Counted from the stretch's first letter, positions 45,420 to 55,396 are shown. The stretch: DNA of 64,000 nucleotides from Thalassolituus sp034111725 (GCF_034111725.1 NZ_JAWUWR010000051.1:49957-113956); one strand, 5' to 3'. The notes: a model not told the origin generated them from the letters alone. Program-made: numbers and translations.

Positions 45420-48047
45420 TTACAGTGCTGTTGCCGCCCAAGTTTCGAATGCAGCAAGTGCGTCATCAATACCTTCAGGCTTCTGACCACCGGCTTGGGC
45501 CATTTCAGGCTTACCGCCACCACGACCATCAACGTATGGCGCGCATTCTTTCACGGCGTCGCCAGCTTTCGCCTTGCCAATCAAATCTTTAGTAACACCC
45601 GCCAGCAAAGTAACCTTTCCGTCGGTTTCTGCAGCTAACATGATCAAGGCCGAACCTAGCTTATTTTTAAGCTGATCCATCGTCTCACGTAGAGCATTAA
45701 CATCGGCACCGTCTAAGCGTGCAGCCAAGACTTTCACACCGTTAATGTCTTTCGCACTACCCGCTAAATCAGAACCGGCACTGCTCGCCAATTTTGACTT
45801 CAAGGCTTCCAATTCTTTTTCTAACTGACGACTACGGGCCTGCAACTGCTCAACCTTATCAGCAACATTATCCGTAGAACCTTTCAAGGCACGAGCAATA
45901 GTCGTAAGCGTGCGCTCTTCTTGAGCAATGAAATCTAATGCCGACTGCCCGACCACCGCTTCAATACGACGAATACCTGCAGCAATGCCGCCTTCTGAAC
46001 TGATTTTTAGTAAGCCGATATCACCGGTACGAGTCGCATGAGTACCACCACACAATTCAACCGAGAAATCATTAATCCCCATCGACAACACACGAACTTC
46101 GTCGTCGTACTTTTCGCCAAACAAGGCCATCGCGCCGGATTCACGCGCCGCGTCGATGTCCATTAAGCGTGTAGTAACCGGCGTGTTAGCACGAATTTGC
46201 GTATTCACGATGGTTTCGATTAACGCAATTTCATCGGCCGATACAGCTTCTAAGTGCGAGAAGTCGAAGCGCAGTTTATCGTAGGTTACCAATGAGCCTT
46301 TCTGGCTCACATGCTCACCCAACACTTGGCGCAAAGCCGCGTGTAACAAATGTGTGGCTGAATGATGGATTGCAGTAGATTGGCGCTTTTCAGCATCGAC
46401 AACCGCTGTCAGCTGATTGCCAACGACGACTGATCCCTCGACTAAAACACCTTTGTGCAGATGGTTTTTGCCTTCTTTGCTGGTGTCTTTCACTTGAAAA
46501 ACAACACCATTGGCTTTAAGGAAACCTGAATCGCCCGCTTGGCCGCCGCTTTCGGCATAGAATGCGGTTTCATCTAACACCAGTACAGCTTCGTCGCCAG
46601 CGCTCAATGACTCAACCGCAACGCCTTCTTTAAACAAGGCTTTCACCACACCGGTATTTTCCAGCGAGGTGTACCCCAAGAATTGCGTTTGACCGTCGAT
46701 TTCTAAGCCTTTGCCGTAATTACCACCAAAGTTGCTGCCCGCGCGCGCCATTTCACGTTGTTTATCCATCGCTACATTAAAGCCATCTTCATCGACTTTA
46801 AGATCGCGTTCGCGCGCTACGTCAGCGGTTAAATCCAGAGGAAAGCCATAGGTATCGTACAACTTAAACGCGGTTTCACCCGGAATGGTATCACCGTTCA
46901 AATCAGCGATCGCATCATTCAAAATCGCCATACCTTTATCTAAGGTCTTAGCGAACTGTTCTTCTTCTAAGCGCAATACTTTTTCGACATGCGCTTGAAG
47001 CGTGCGTAACTCTGGATAGGCTTCGCCCATTTGCTCAACCAGCGCACCCACCAATTGGTGGAAGAAACCCACTTTTGCACCCAACATGTGGCCATGGCGC
47101 ACCGCACGACGAATGATACGACGCAATACATAACCGCGACCTTCGTTCGACGGCAACACGCCATCCACGATCAAGAAGCTAGTAGAACGAATATGGTCGG
47201 CAATCACGCGAAGTGATTTGTTTTCCATGTCGGTGCAACCGGTCAACTCACTGGCTGCTTTTAGCAACGCTTGGAATAAATCGATTTCGTAGTTGCTGTG
47301 CACGCCCTGCATAATTGCAGAAATACGCTCCAAGCCCATGCCCGTATCAACAGAAGGCTTAGGTAACGGTTGCATTTCACCGTCGGGCTGACGGTTAAAC
47401 TGCATGAATACGTTGTTCCAGATTTCAATGAAACGATCACCGTCTTCTTCTAGTGAACCTGGAGGACCACCCCAAATGTGTTCGCCGTGATCGTAGAAGA
47501 TCTCGGTGCATGGACCACAAGGGCCTGTATCACCCATCTGCCAGAAGTTATCCGAGGCGTAGCGTGAACCTTTATTGTCGCCGATGCGGATAATTTTCTC
47601 GGCTGGAATACCCATTTTTTTATTCCAGATATCGAACGCTTCGTCGTCTTCGGCGTAAACCGTGACCAGCAATTTTTCTTTTGGCAGATTCAGCCACTGT
47701 GGTGATGTCAGAAATTCCCACGCAAATTTGATCGCGTCTTCTTTAAAGTAATCGCCAAAGCTGAAGTTACCTAGCATCTCAAAGAAGGTGTGGTGACGTG
47801 CGGTATAACCGACGTTTTCTAGATCGTTATGCTTACCGCCAGCACGCACACAGCGCTGCGATGACACTGCGCGGGTATAACTGCGCTGGTCCTGACCGAG
47901 AAAACAATCTTTAAACTGAACCATACCGGCGTTGGTGAACAACAAGGTGGGATCATTACCAGGAATCAATGGGCTGGAAGCGACCACTTCATGACCTTGA
48001 GCGGCGAAGTAATCAAGAAATGCCTTGCGAATGTCTGAGCTTTTCAT
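45420..48047 (-). CDS. alaS: Alanyl-tRNA synthetase
   Basis: The 875-residue enzyme has the class II catalytic core at the N-terminus (HHTFFEMLGNFSFGDYFK), the tRNA recognition region with RGYVLRRIIRRAVRHG, the editing domain with zinc-binding HHSATHLLH and CGGTHATRTGDIG, and the C-terminal C-Ala domain rich in Ala and Gly (VDGRGGGKPEMAQAGG). Length is standard. The leader is 229 bases and shares the gap with the divergent DUF2892 gene; I saw no obvious palindromic AlaRS-type operator there. Confidence 0.97.
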   Translation of the reverse strand: MKSSDIRKAFLDYFAAQGHEVVASSPLIPGNDPTLLFTNAGMVQFKDCFLGQDQRSYTRAVSSQRCVRAGGKHNDLENVGYTARHHTFFEMLGNFSFGDYFKEDAIKFAWEFLTSPQWLNLPKEKLLVTVYAEDDEAFDIWNKKMGIPAEKIIRIGDNKGSRYASDNFWQMGDTGPCGPCTEIFYDHGEHIWGGPPGSLEEDGDRFIEIWNNVFMQFNRQPDGEMQPLPKPSVDTGMGLERISAIMQGVHSNYEIDLFQALLKAASELTGCTDMENKSLRVIADHIRSTSFLIVDGVLPSNEGRGYVLRRIIRRAVRHGHMLGAKVGFFHQLVGALVEQMGEAYPELRTLQAHVEKVLRLEEEQFAKTLDKGMAILNDAIADLNGDTIPGETAFKLYDTYGFPLDLTADVARERDLKVDEDGFNVAMDKQREMARAGSNFGGNYGKGLEIDGQTQFLGYTSLENTGVVKALFKEGVAVESLSAGDEAVLVLDETAFYAESGGQAGDSGFLKANGVVFQVKDTSKEGKNHLHKGVLVEGSVVVGNQLTAVVDAEKRQSTAIHHSATHLLHAALRQVLGEHVSQKGSLVTYDKLRFDFSHLEAVSADEIALIETIVNTQIRANTPVTTRLMDIDAARESGAMALFGEKYDDEVRVLSMGINDFSVELCGGTHATRTGDIGLLKISSEGGIAAGIRRIEAVVGQSALDFIAQEERTLTTIARALKGSTDNVADKVEQLQARSRQLEKELEALKSKLASSAGSDLAGSAKDINGVKVLAARLDGADVNALRETMDQLKNKLGSALIMLAAETDGKVTLLAGVTKDLIGKAKAGDAVKECAPYVDGRGGGKPEMAQAGGQKPEGIDDALAAFETWAATAL

Positions 48048-48276
48048 ACGGCTACGGGTATCCGGAAGCGAGTTAATAATATAAGGGGACGAAGTATAGC
48101 GGTTTGCGCTGCTAAGTCCGAGTCCCTGATGCGATATCTATTGAAAGCATGATGTCTCTGGCCTAACTCCGCTATTTTTTCACTGCTATGCTTGACCTAA
48201 AACCCATTCGCCACCACAATATAACCATATTGGAATATATGAATTTAACTTATTAACAGTCAGATGGAAGGTACTT

Positions 48277-48477
48277 ATGAATATTGATCGTCTTGTTTTT
48301 GCCATTGCCGGTACATTTATTTTACTCAGCTTGGCCCTAGCGCAAACACACTCGTCATATTGGCTGTGGTTTACTGCGTTCGTCGGCGCTAACATGTTGC
48401 AAGCGGCGTTTACTGGGTTTTGCCCTCTAGCAAAAATTCTGAAAGCTCTTGGTGTCAAAGCAGGCAACGCATTTTAA
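48277..48477 (+). CDS. DUF2892 family small inner-membrane protein
   Basis: The 66-residue protein has two hydrophobic helices separated by a short polar loop, and the pattern NIDRLVFAIAGTFIL ... AAFTGFCPLAKILKALGVK, which is the DUF2892 (YgaP C-terminal) signature with its conserved GxCP motif. In YgaP the membrane part is fused to a rhodanese domain; here it stands alone. GGAAGG lies 5 bases before the ATG. Function unknown. Confidence 0.85.
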   Translation: MNIDRLVFAIAGTFILLSLALAQTHSSYWLWFTAFVGANMLQAAFTGFCPLAKILKALGVKAGNAF

Positions 48478-48568
48478 TTCTGCTCTAAACCGAAGCCAAC
48501 ATTGGCTGGATCTGACAGTTTAAACTAGACCAACGCCGTTATAATCGCGCCTCAGACAAGGATATATT

Positions 48569-49546
48569 ATGCGCCGTTGGTTTTTGTCATTACTCATTTC
48601 TGTTGCTTCTACTGCATCCGCTGGGACATGGGTTGCCTATCCGAACGATCTGCCGCAATTTGATTACAGCGGTGATTTACTTTTGACTCACTGGCAAGAG
48701 TTAACACTGATTTCTCGTGTCGACTTTCCTGATGTTGAACATATTCTCGATCAAATGAAGGCATATCCAAATCTGGCCTTACGCACACTCCAAGATGCTC
48801 AACAACCAGGTGCTCATCCAGCTTTACATGCTGTCGCTGAAGGTGATTACGAGCCGCTGAGCATCGCTATACAAGAAGTTTGGCGTTTGCATTATGAAGG
48901 TCACTTCGAAGAAGCTTACGAACTGGGTATGCAACTAGGTCCGTTTGGCAAAGTGCCAGCTATATATGCACTTTCTATGTATGCCGCTCTCGTGGTTGAA
49001 GATAACAATAAAAAACTGGAACTATTTGCTGCCAGCGCTTCACAGTCAGAAGCCCTGTTGCCGCTAAGCCCAGATTATGCCTTTGGTCAATTCGGTTTGG
49101 TTTATTCTCATGCACGCACACTAGAATTGCTCGATACCTCCGCTGCGCGGTCGAGTGGCTACATCAACTCATCACTAGAAATTCTGAAGGACCTGCATGA
49201 GCGGTATCAGGATCGCGCTATTTATTTAGGAACCATAGGGGCGATACAAGCAGGCATTGTAGAAAGAGTAGGCTCCTTTTTGGGTCGTATAACTTATGGC
49301 GCAACAGAAAGCCGTGCCATTGATGCGTTCGAGCAAGCCCTAGAATTAGAGCGCTCCATGCCGGTCATCTACAACGAATACACCAAAGCGCTGGCGCGCT
49401 TAAATAATTCCGACTCCCACGATCATTCAATTGAACTCCTTACGACCTGTATCGGTTTGACGCCCCGCAATGCTGAAGAAGCGCTAAACCTGCGCGCCTG
49501 TCAGCGTCAACTGGATGCCATGCAAAAGCCAAAGGGCAAATCGTGA
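48569..49546 (+). CDS. Exported hypothetical protein with helical repeats
   Basis: I do not recognise the family. The 325-residue protein has a signal peptide (RRWFLSLLISVASTASA) and a body of paired helices, such as HFEEAYELGMQLG and DAFEQALELERSMPVIYNEY, that look like degenerate tetratricopeptide repeats. That suggests a periplasmic protein that binds other proteins. The GTG start of the following membrane protein overlaps its stop by 4 bases, and an alpha/beta hydrolase gene follows, so the three are probably one operon. Confidence 0.7.
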   Translation: MRRWFLSLLISVASTASAGTWVAYPNDLPQFDYSGDLLLTHWQELTLISRVDFPDVEHILDQMKAYPNLALRTLQDAQQPGAHPALHAVAEGDYEPLSIAIQEVWRLHYEGHFEEAYELGMQLGPFGKVPAIYALSMYAALVVEDNNKKLELFAASASQSEALLPLSPDYAFGQFGLVYSHARTLELLDTSAARSSGYINSSLEILKDLHERYQDRAIYLGTIGAIQAGIVERVGSFLGRITYGATESRAIDAFEQALELERSMPVIYNEYTKALARLNNSDSHDHSIELLTTCIGLTPRNAEEALNLRACQRQLDAMQKPKGKS

Positions 49547-49776
49547 TTGGCCTGCTCTATTTTGCTATGGCATTAGCCATGGCTTGGGTGATGTTGCACT
49601 TGGCTATCGGCCCATTTGGACATCCCAAGTTTTTGCACTGGCATCAAGGCTACTTAAAATTGCCTAAAGCTTTGCGCGCCATTGCGCTCGGTTTTTGTGG
49701 CTTAATCGCCATACTGGCGATTAGCCATTTATTGGGCCTTTACCAATTACCAGGGCAAGCATCAGTCTCCAACTAG
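49543..49776 (+). CDS. Small hypothetical membrane protein
   Basis: This 77-residue protein starts with GTG overlapping the previous stop (GTGA) and has two transmembrane helices (about 3-21 and 43-63) with a basic loop between them. No family recognised. Its translation coupling and position suggest it works with the exported repeat protein just upstream. Confidence 0.6.
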   Translation: MIGLLYFAMALAMAWVMLHLAIGPFGHPKFLHWHQGYLKLPKALRAIALGFCGLIAILAISHLLGLYQLPGQASVSN

Positions 49777-49787
49777 AGGAAGTACCT

Positions 49788-50657
49788 GTGATGGAAGTCA
49801 TCAATATTGAGCACAACGGCATCAATCTAGAAACCCGCGTCGCGGGTCCTGAAAATGGTGAAGTTGTCATTCTTCTGCATGGTTTTCCTGAATGCTGGGC
49901 TACTTGGAAACACCAAATACCGGTGCTTGCTGAGGCAGACTACCGAGTATACGTACCGAATCAACGCGGTTATGGACACTCGTCAAAGCCGAAAGCCATC
50001 AGCGCTTACCATGTTGATCGTTTAATCGAAGATGTTGATGCTATCCGCCAATTTAGTGGTGCCGACAAAATCCATCTGGTCGGTCACGACTGGGGAGCCA
50101 TTATTGCTTGGTGGTATGCCATTCACATGGGCGAAAAGTTAAGCAGCCTAAGCGTTTTGAATGTTCCGCACCCAGAAGTTTTTTTGGGCTCGCTCAAAAG
50201 CAACCCGCTGCAGGTATTGAAAAGCTGGTACATGTTTTTCTTCCAAATTCCTTGGTTGCCAGAAAAAATGATCAGTCTATTTAACTATATTACCTTCCGT
50301 AAGTTACTGACCCAGACCTCGATCAAGGGCAGCTATCAGCCAGACGACATCAAAACATTAATCGAGCATTGGAAAATTCCAGGCGCAATGACCGGTATGG
50401 TGAATTATTATCGTTCTGTCATTCGTACCATGCCGCATCCTAAAGGCGACGGCCAGGTTCATTGCCCGACTCAAATTTTATGGGGCGAACAAGACTTAGC
50501 TTTGACCCTACCAATGGCCACTAAAAGCTTGGATTACACTAGTCGCGCGCGTTTATTCACCTATCCAGATGCCACACACTGGTTAGCACACGATAAACCA
50601 GAAGAAGTAAATTCACGCCTTATTGAATTTTTCACGACACACAAGGCCGTAAATTAA
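49788..50657 (+). CDS. Alpha/beta hydrolase, epoxide hydrolase-like
   Basis: The 289-residue protein has the alpha/beta fold motifs LLHGFPECWATWK (oxyanion HGxP), the nucleophile elbow VGHDWGAIIAWW with Asp as nucleophile, and the catalytic His in PDATHWLAHDKP near the C-terminus. An Asp nucleophile in a GHDWG motif is typical of soluble epoxide hydrolases and haloalkane dehalogenases, rather than Ser hydrolases. The start is either GTG 49788 or the adjacent ATG 49791. It is last in a probable three-gene operon. Confidence 0.88.
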   Translation: MMEVINIEHNGINLETRVAGPENGEVVILLHGFPECWATWKHQIPVLAEADYRVYVPNQRGYGHSSKPKAISAYHVDRLIEDVDAIRQFSGADKIHLVGHDWGAIIAWWYAIHMGEKLSSLSVLNVPHPEVFLGSLKSNPLQVLKSWYMFFFQIPWLPEKMISLFNYITFRKLLTQTSIKGSYQPDDIKTLIEHWKIPGAMTGMVNYYRSVIRTMPHPKGDGQVHCPTQILWGEQDLALTLPMATKSLDYTSRARLFTYPDATHWLAHDKPEEVNSRLIEFFTTHKAVN

Positions 50658-50775
50658 TCCTACGATTTACCGTCCCTTCACAACGTGACCGAAAATAGCG
50701 CACCATTTTCGGTCACGGTCTAGGCTCTTTCCCCGTATAATGTCGATAATTTCTTAATCTTCGGAGTTCTCTGAT

Positions 50776-52059
50776 ATGCAACGCATCGTTATTGTTGGCG
50801 GTGGTGCAGGAGGGCTGGAATTGGCTACTCAGCTAGGTCGTGCGCTTGGGCGCAGCGGCAAAGCCGAGATTGTATTAGTCGATGCCAACTCTACGCACCT
50901 TTGGAAGCCACTACTGCACGAGGTCGCGACCGGCGCACTCGATTCTGGTATCGACGAATTGGATTATCGTGGTCATGGAAAAGTGCATGGGTTCGATTTT
51001 CAATTGGGCCGTATGTGTGGCTTAGATCGTGAGCAGCAGCACGTCATTTTATCGCCAGTCTATGACGAAGACGGCGAAGTCGTATTACCCGAGCGTAATA
51101 TCCCTTACCACACACTCGTACTGGCGATCGGCAGTATTACCAACGACTTTGGCACTCCTGGCGCAAAAGAACACTGCATCTTTTTAGATAGTCGTCGTCA
51201 GGCAGAACGCTTTCACCGCACGTTACTGAATGAGTTCTTACGGGCAAATTCTAGCGAAAATCCAAAAAACCTTGAGATAGCGATCGTCGGGGCAGGTGCA
51301 ACTGGAGTAGAGCTATCTGCAGAGCTATACAACACCGCTGAAGTATTAACTCGCTATGGCATGAAAAACGTATCACCAAAGCAGCTAAGCGTCACACTTA
51401 TTGAAGCCGGAGAACGTATTCTTCCCGCCCTGCCCAAACGCATATCAAACGCGGCAACTCGTGAGCTGGAAGCACTCGGCGTATCTGTCCGCACTGGCAC
51501 GTTAATTACCGAAGCTGCGGCAGATGGCTTTGTTACCAAAAATGATGGGCTAATTAGTGCCAAGCTTAAAGTATGGGCAGCCGGGGTTCGCGCTCCGAGT
51601 TTTATGGCCACTCTTGGTCTCGAAACGAATCGAGCCAATCAGATAATGGTCGATAGCAGTTTGCAAAGCGAAGATCCGAACATCTTCGCCATGGGTGATT
51701 GTGCCTGTGTACTACAAGCGAATGGCAAGCCTGTTCCACCTCGGGCACAAGCAGCTCACCAGCAAGCAACTCATATGTTCAAAGCCTTGAAAGCGCGCTA
51801 CAAAGGGCAGCCAATGCCTGAGTTTGTATATAAAGACAAAGGTTCGCTCGTGTCGCTTAGCCGCTACAGTACCGTCGGGAGTTTAATGGGGAATCTAAGT
51901 AGTGGTTCTATGATGATAGAAGGAAGGCTGGCGCGCATCGTGTACGTTTCTTTGTATCGTATGCATCAAATTGCATTACACGGATACTGGCATACCCTAT
52001 TGCTAAGCCTAGTTGGCCACATTAATAAGGTTATTCGGCCCCGTTTGAAACTGCATTGA
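50776..52059 (+). CDS. ndh: Type II NADH:quinone oxidoreductase (NDH-2)
   Basis: NDH-2 is a single-subunit, non-proton-pumping NADH dehydrogenase attached to the inner membrane. The 427-residue protein has an FAD-binding motif IVIVGGGAGGLELATQLG at the start, an NADH-binding motif IAIVGAGATGVELSAEL in the middle, and the NIFAMGDCACV segment that closes over FAD. The C-terminal part contains amphipathic helices likely to contact the membrane. The end of the gene overlaps the convergent AraC gene by 29 bases. CGGAG lies 9 bases upstream of the ATG. Confidence 0.93.
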   Translation: MQRIVIVGGGAGGLELATQLGRALGRSGKAEIVLVDANSTHLWKPLLHEVATGALDSGIDELDYRGHGKVHGFDFQLGRMCGLDREQQHVILSPVYDEDGEVVLPERNIPYHTLVLAIGSITNDFGTPGAKEHCIFLDSRRQAERFHRTLLNEFLRANSSENPKNLEIAIVGAGATGVELSAELYNTAEVLTRYGMKNVSPKQLSVTLIEAGERILPALPKRISNAATRELEALGVSVRTGTLITEAAADGFVTKNDGLISAKLKVWAAGVRAPSFMATLGLETNRANQIMVDSSLQSEDPNIFAMGDCACVLQANGKPVPPRAQAAHQQATHMFKALKARYKGQPMPEFVYKDKGSLVSLSRYSTVGSLMGNLSSGSMMIEGRLARIVYVSLYRMHQIALHGYWHTLLLSLVGHINKVIRPRLKLH

Positions 52060-53080
52060 GGCTTTTCTGATGCGCTTGGCGATAATCGCCAGGCGTTGAT
52101 CCGGTCCAGCGTTTGAAAGCTTTATAAAAGGCGCTCGGTTCGGTATATCCCACTAAGTAAGCGACTTCGTATAAAGGCATGTCACCTTCGCGAATCACCT
52201 TCATCGCTAAGGCCTGCCGGCCCTCATCAAGCAAATTTTGATAGGTGGTACCCAGTGCCTTTAAACGCCGCTGTAAGTTACGAACGCTAATCCCCAGCTG
52301 ATCAGCCACATCGTCTTGGGATACGTGACGTTTTAATAAGCACATCTGCAATATATCCCGCAACTCATTGTATATAGCTAAGTGATCTTTGAATTTTTCA
52401 TCTTGGCGGCCTAAGTCTCGCAACACACTGGCATAAAGAATGGGCTGCTGTTCTGAATTCAAACGCTGCCAAGCACTACCGCTAATTTCAAGACCAAAAC
52501 CTGAAGCGCCAGTCACATGGATCTTCATGCGCTGCTCGATCGCACACTGGTACGACATAAATTCTTTAGGAATACAGAGTAAAAGGTCGCCTTCTTCGTA
52601 GTGCTTTCCCAACGCTATACGACAGGCCTCCGCAATACAGGCGAGTGCAGCACTTTGCTGCAACTGGCTCATCGTATGGGAGGTTTTGCGCTCGACACTG
52701 ATGACCGAACGCACTTCTGTAACCTGCAATTCGAGACAAACACTACCCGTCATCAGATAGAAATAAGGAACGAAAGCATTCAAACCAGTACGCAAGGTAT
52801 CGGCATAACGCAATAGACGAGCCATAGGTAAATCTCGACGAGCAATATATTGCCCAAGATCGATACCAATCAGATCATCATTGAAAAATTGAAATGCATA
52901 GCGGTGCGCGTCGGCTACACGCTCGGAATTTACCCAGCGAGGTAATGGATCGCCAATCTCGATACCCAATAGCGGCCAAACGGGATCCATCTCGACTCCG
53001 CGGCTGCTCCAAAAATTGAGCAGGTGCTGCACCAGTACAATGTCAACCTGAGCAGTCGGGCCCATATCCTTCCCCAACAA
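52031..53080 (-). CDS. AraC family transcriptional regulator
   Basis: The 349-residue protein is the third PF12625-type AraC regulator of the window. The DNA-binding end has SQDDVADQLGISVRNLQRRLK and YEVAYLVGYTEPSAFYKAFKRW. The sensor domain is full-length. It is convergent with ndh and not obviously next to a target; it may act on genes elsewhere. The 3' ends overlap by 29 bases. Confidence 0.88.
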   Translation of the reverse strand: MLGKDMGPTAQVDIVLVQHLLNFWSSRGVEMDPVWPLLGIEIGDPLPRWVNSERVADAHRYAFQFFNDDLIGIDLGQYIARRDLPMARLLRYADTLRTGLNAFVPYFYLMTGSVCLELQVTEVRSVISVERKTSHTMSQLQQSAALACIAEACRIALGKHYEEGDLLLCIPKEFMSYQCAIEQRMKIHVTGASGFGLEISGSAWQRLNSEQQPILYASVLRDLGRQDEKFKDHLAIYNELRDILQMCLLKRHVSQDDVADQLGISVRNLQRRLKALGTTYQNLLDEGRQALAMKVIREGDMPLYEVAYLVGYTEPSAFYKAFKRWTGSTPGDYRQAHQKSLNAVSNGAE

Positions 53081-53221
53081 TATTCTAATTATCGTCCTCT
53101 TACCAAAATGAACATCCGTTCTCTTTCAGTACGTTGCATCCGATCATGGTTAGCATGAGCACATGTGTCAATAGACTGAGGCGACACTGCCCTTATAGTC
53201 AGGAAAAACAGGATAAAATCA

Positions 53222-53707
53222 TCAGTCACAAGTGTCTTCGATTGACACTCGTTCAATAACTGTCTGAATTTGATCGGAAGAGAACCCACGGTAAGCAAGG
53301 AAACGATAGAGTTTCGCTTTTATATCTTTCGGCTCACCCTTGAGGTTCGCGAGCTTCTTTGCTGCGACATCCGATGCCAACTGATACCAATCTTGATCGC
53401 ACGCATCTAAGGATTGCTTTACCAGCTCATCCTTAATGCCTTTCTCTCTCAGAGCTTGGCGAACACGCACAGGGCCATGGCCGCGCGCAACTCGACTACG
53501 AAGAAAAGATTCAGAGAATCGTTCATCTGACTGCCAATGCCGTTCAGATAAATCAATAAGTACACTTTCGACATCGGCTGTATCAGCCGCTCGAGGGGAG
53601 AGCTTGCGCCAAAGTTCTTGACGCGAGTATTCACGGCGGGAAAGTAAATCGACCGCAACACGCATTAATGCGGCACGGTCTAATGGATCAGGCTTCTGCT
53701 TCTTCAT
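53222..53707 (-). CDS. recX: Regulatory protein RecX
   Basis: RecX binds RecA filaments and limits recombinase activity. The 161-residue helical protein contains VDLLSRREYSRQELWRKL at the start, ARGHGPVRVRQALREKGI in the middle, and ends with YRFLAYRGFSSDQIQTVI, all typical. It overlaps the end of recA by 20 bases, so it is co-transcribed and translationally linked to it, as in most gammaproteobacteria. Confidence 0.94.
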   Translation of the reverse strand: MKKQKPDPLDRAALMRVAVDLLSRREYSRQELWRKLSPRAADTADVESVLIDLSERHWQSDERFSESFLRSRVARGHGPVRVRQALREKGIKDELVKQSLDACDQDWYQLASDVAAKKLANLKGEPKDIKAKLYRFLAYRGFSSDQIQTVIERVSIEDTCD

Positions 53708-54725
53708 CCACTTCGCTAGATGTTTCAGCGGCGATAGCAGGGGTCAACATTTGCGCACGAATGCCCGCTTCAATTTCTACTGCAAGTTCAGGGTGCTCAC
53801 CTAAATACACAGCAGCATTGGCTTTACCTTGGCCAATTTTATCGCCTTTGTAACTGTACCAAGCGCCAGACTTATCGACTAAACCAGCTTTAACGCCTAG
53901 GTCGATTACTTCACCCATGTGGTAAATGCCAGAGCCGTACATAATTTGGAATTCGGCTTGTTTAAACGGTGGCGCAACTTTGTTTTTAACCACCTTCACG
54001 CGGGTCTCATTACCGACCACTTCATCGCCTTGCTTCACTGAACCAATACGACGGATATCCAAACGTACCGAAGCATAGAATTTTAGCGCGTTACCACCCG
54101 TAGTGGTTTCAGGGCTACCGAACATCACACCAATTTTCATACGAATTTGGTTAATGAAGATCACTAAACAATTCGCATTTTTGATGTTACCGGTGATTTT
54201 ACGTAGCGCTTGCGACATTAAACGTGCCTGCAAACCCACGTGAGTATCACCCATCTCGCCTTCAATCTCTGCGCGAGGCGTTAGAGCAGCAACAGAGTCG
54301 ACCACAATGACATCCACAGCACCTGAGCGAACCAAACTATCACAAATCTCTAGGGCTTGTTCGCCAGTATCTGGCTGAGAAACCAACAGGCTGTTTAAAT
54401 CGATACCTAACTTCTCAGCGTACAGTGGGTCTAGTGCGTGTTCCGCATCAATAATGGCAACGGTTTTACCCATTTTCTGCGCTTGCGCCATAACCGACAA
54501 ACACATTGTGGTTTTACCCGAGCTTTCAGGACCGTAGATCTCAACAATACGACCGACTGGCAAACCGCCTATGCCTAAGGCAATGTCTAATCCTAGTGAA
54601 CCGGTGGAAATCGCAGGAATCGCTTCGCGTGGCTGCTCGCCCATTTTCATGACAGCACCTTTACCAAACTGACGTTCGATTTGGCTGAGCGCGGCGTCGA
54701 GTGCTTTTTGCTTGTTAGCGTCCAT
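53688..54725 (-). CDS. recA: Recombinase RecA
   Basis: The 345-residue recombinase starts with the family pattern KQKALDAALSQIERQFGKG, has the Walker A loop GPESSGKTT, the Walker B region VIVVDSVAAL, loop L2 (around GSPETTTGGNALKFYASVR) and a short acidic C-terminal tail (EVDEEAEA). The ATG at 54725 is preferred: AAGGA lies 7 bases upstream, while the ATG at 54731 abuts it. A promoter with a perfect LexA box lies upstream. Confidence 0.98.
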   Translation of the reverse strand: MDANKQKALDAALSQIERQFGKGAVMKMGEQPREAIPAISTGSLGLDIALGIGGLPVGRIVEIYGPESSGKTTMCLSVMAQAQKMGKTVAIIDAEHALDPLYAEKLGIDLNSLLVSQPDTGEQALEICDSLVRSGAVDVIVVDSVAALTPRAEIEGEMGDTHVGLQARLMSQALRKITGNIKNANCLVIFINQIRMKIGVMFGSPETTTGGNALKFYASVRLDIRRIGSVKQGDEVVGNETRVKVVKNKVAPPFKQAEFQIMYGSGIYHMGEVIDLGVKAGLVDKSGAWYSYKGDKIGQGKANAAVYLGEHPELAVEIEAGIRAQMLTPAIAAETSSEVDEEAEA

Positions 54726-54794
54726 GATCATGTCCTTTCTAGTGTCTGAGTAGTATCTACGTGATTTCAAAGTAGAGGCTAACGGTAGCCGTCA

Positions 54795-54839
54795 CTGTAA
54801 ATTTAAACAGTATTTAACCACAGCTTTTTTTAATGTCAA
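54795..54839 (-). promoter_or_regulatory. recA promoter with LexA (SOS) box
   Basis: On the minus strand TTGACA (54839-54834) and TTAAAT (54817-54812), spaced by 16 bases, form a promoter. Immediately downstream is CTGT-N8-ACAG (54810-54795: CTGTTTAAATTTACAG), a perfect LexA half-site pair, so LexA would block transcription start. Confidence 0.9.
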
Positions 54840-54849
54840 CAACTACTGG

Positions 54850-55335
54850 TTATTCATCCAGCCATGAGTTGAGATTAGAGATAGCAACGAGCACACTTTG
54901 CTCTCGTACCGATGCTCGATCACCGGCAAAGTGCATACAACATGCTTGCTGCTCAGTTGCGCTGCCCCAAGCAAACCAAACAGTACCCACGGGTTTATCA
55001 GCAGTACCTCCCCCCGGCCCAGCGATTCCGCTAATCGCAATGGCGACATCAGCACGGCTATTGGCAACAGCACCTTTAACCATAGCGATCACCGTAGCCT
55101 CACTGACCGCGCCATGTGCGGCAAGAACATCCGCAGAGACGTTAAGATGCTGCATTTTAGCTTCGTTGGAATAGGTCACAAACCCACATTCAAACCATGC
55201 CGAACTGCCAGCAAGATCCGTCATAGCAAAGGCTACTCCACCGCCGGTGCAAGACTCAGCAGTAGCAACTCGTAGATTTTTAGACTGTAGACATTGAGCA
55301 AGCCGAACGACTTGTGTCTCAACAGAAGAATTCAT
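54850..55335 (-). CDS. pncC: Nicotinamide-nucleotide amidase PncC (CinA C-terminal domain type)
   Basis: PncC deamidates nicotinamide mononucleotide to nicotinate mononucleotide, recycling the NMN made by DNA ligase. The 161-residue protein is the stand-alone CinA C-terminal domain: VATAESCTGGGVAFAMTDLAGSS, VTYSNEAKMQHLNV, AHGAVSE and AISGIAGPGGGTADKPVGTVW. The Ser/Cys region ESCTGG holds the catalytic residues by family comparison. It lies upstream of recA, but recA has its own promoter in between. Confidence 0.93.
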   Translation of the reverse strand: MNSSVETQVVRLAQCLQSKNLRVATAESCTGGGVAFAMTDLAGSSAWFECGFVTYSNEAKMQHLNVSADVLAAHGAVSEATVIAMVKGAVANSRADVAIAISGIAGPGGGTADKPVGTVWFAWGSATEQQACCMHFAGDRASVREQSVLVAISNLNSWLDE

Positions 55336-55396
55336 GGTTAACCTTCAATGCCAGTGAACATACTGAGCATTGAGGTTACCAAAAAGTGAAGAGTTA

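Noticed and set aside
45257..45532. Longer upstream extension of lysC
   Set aside because: The frame is open, but it runs over the alaS terminator and has no aspartate kinase homology; the family start is the ATG at 45256.
44252..45638. Long plus-strand open frames opposite lysC and alaS
   Set aside because: They are the antisense shadow of two well-conserved genes and carry no recognisable motif or ribosome-binding site.
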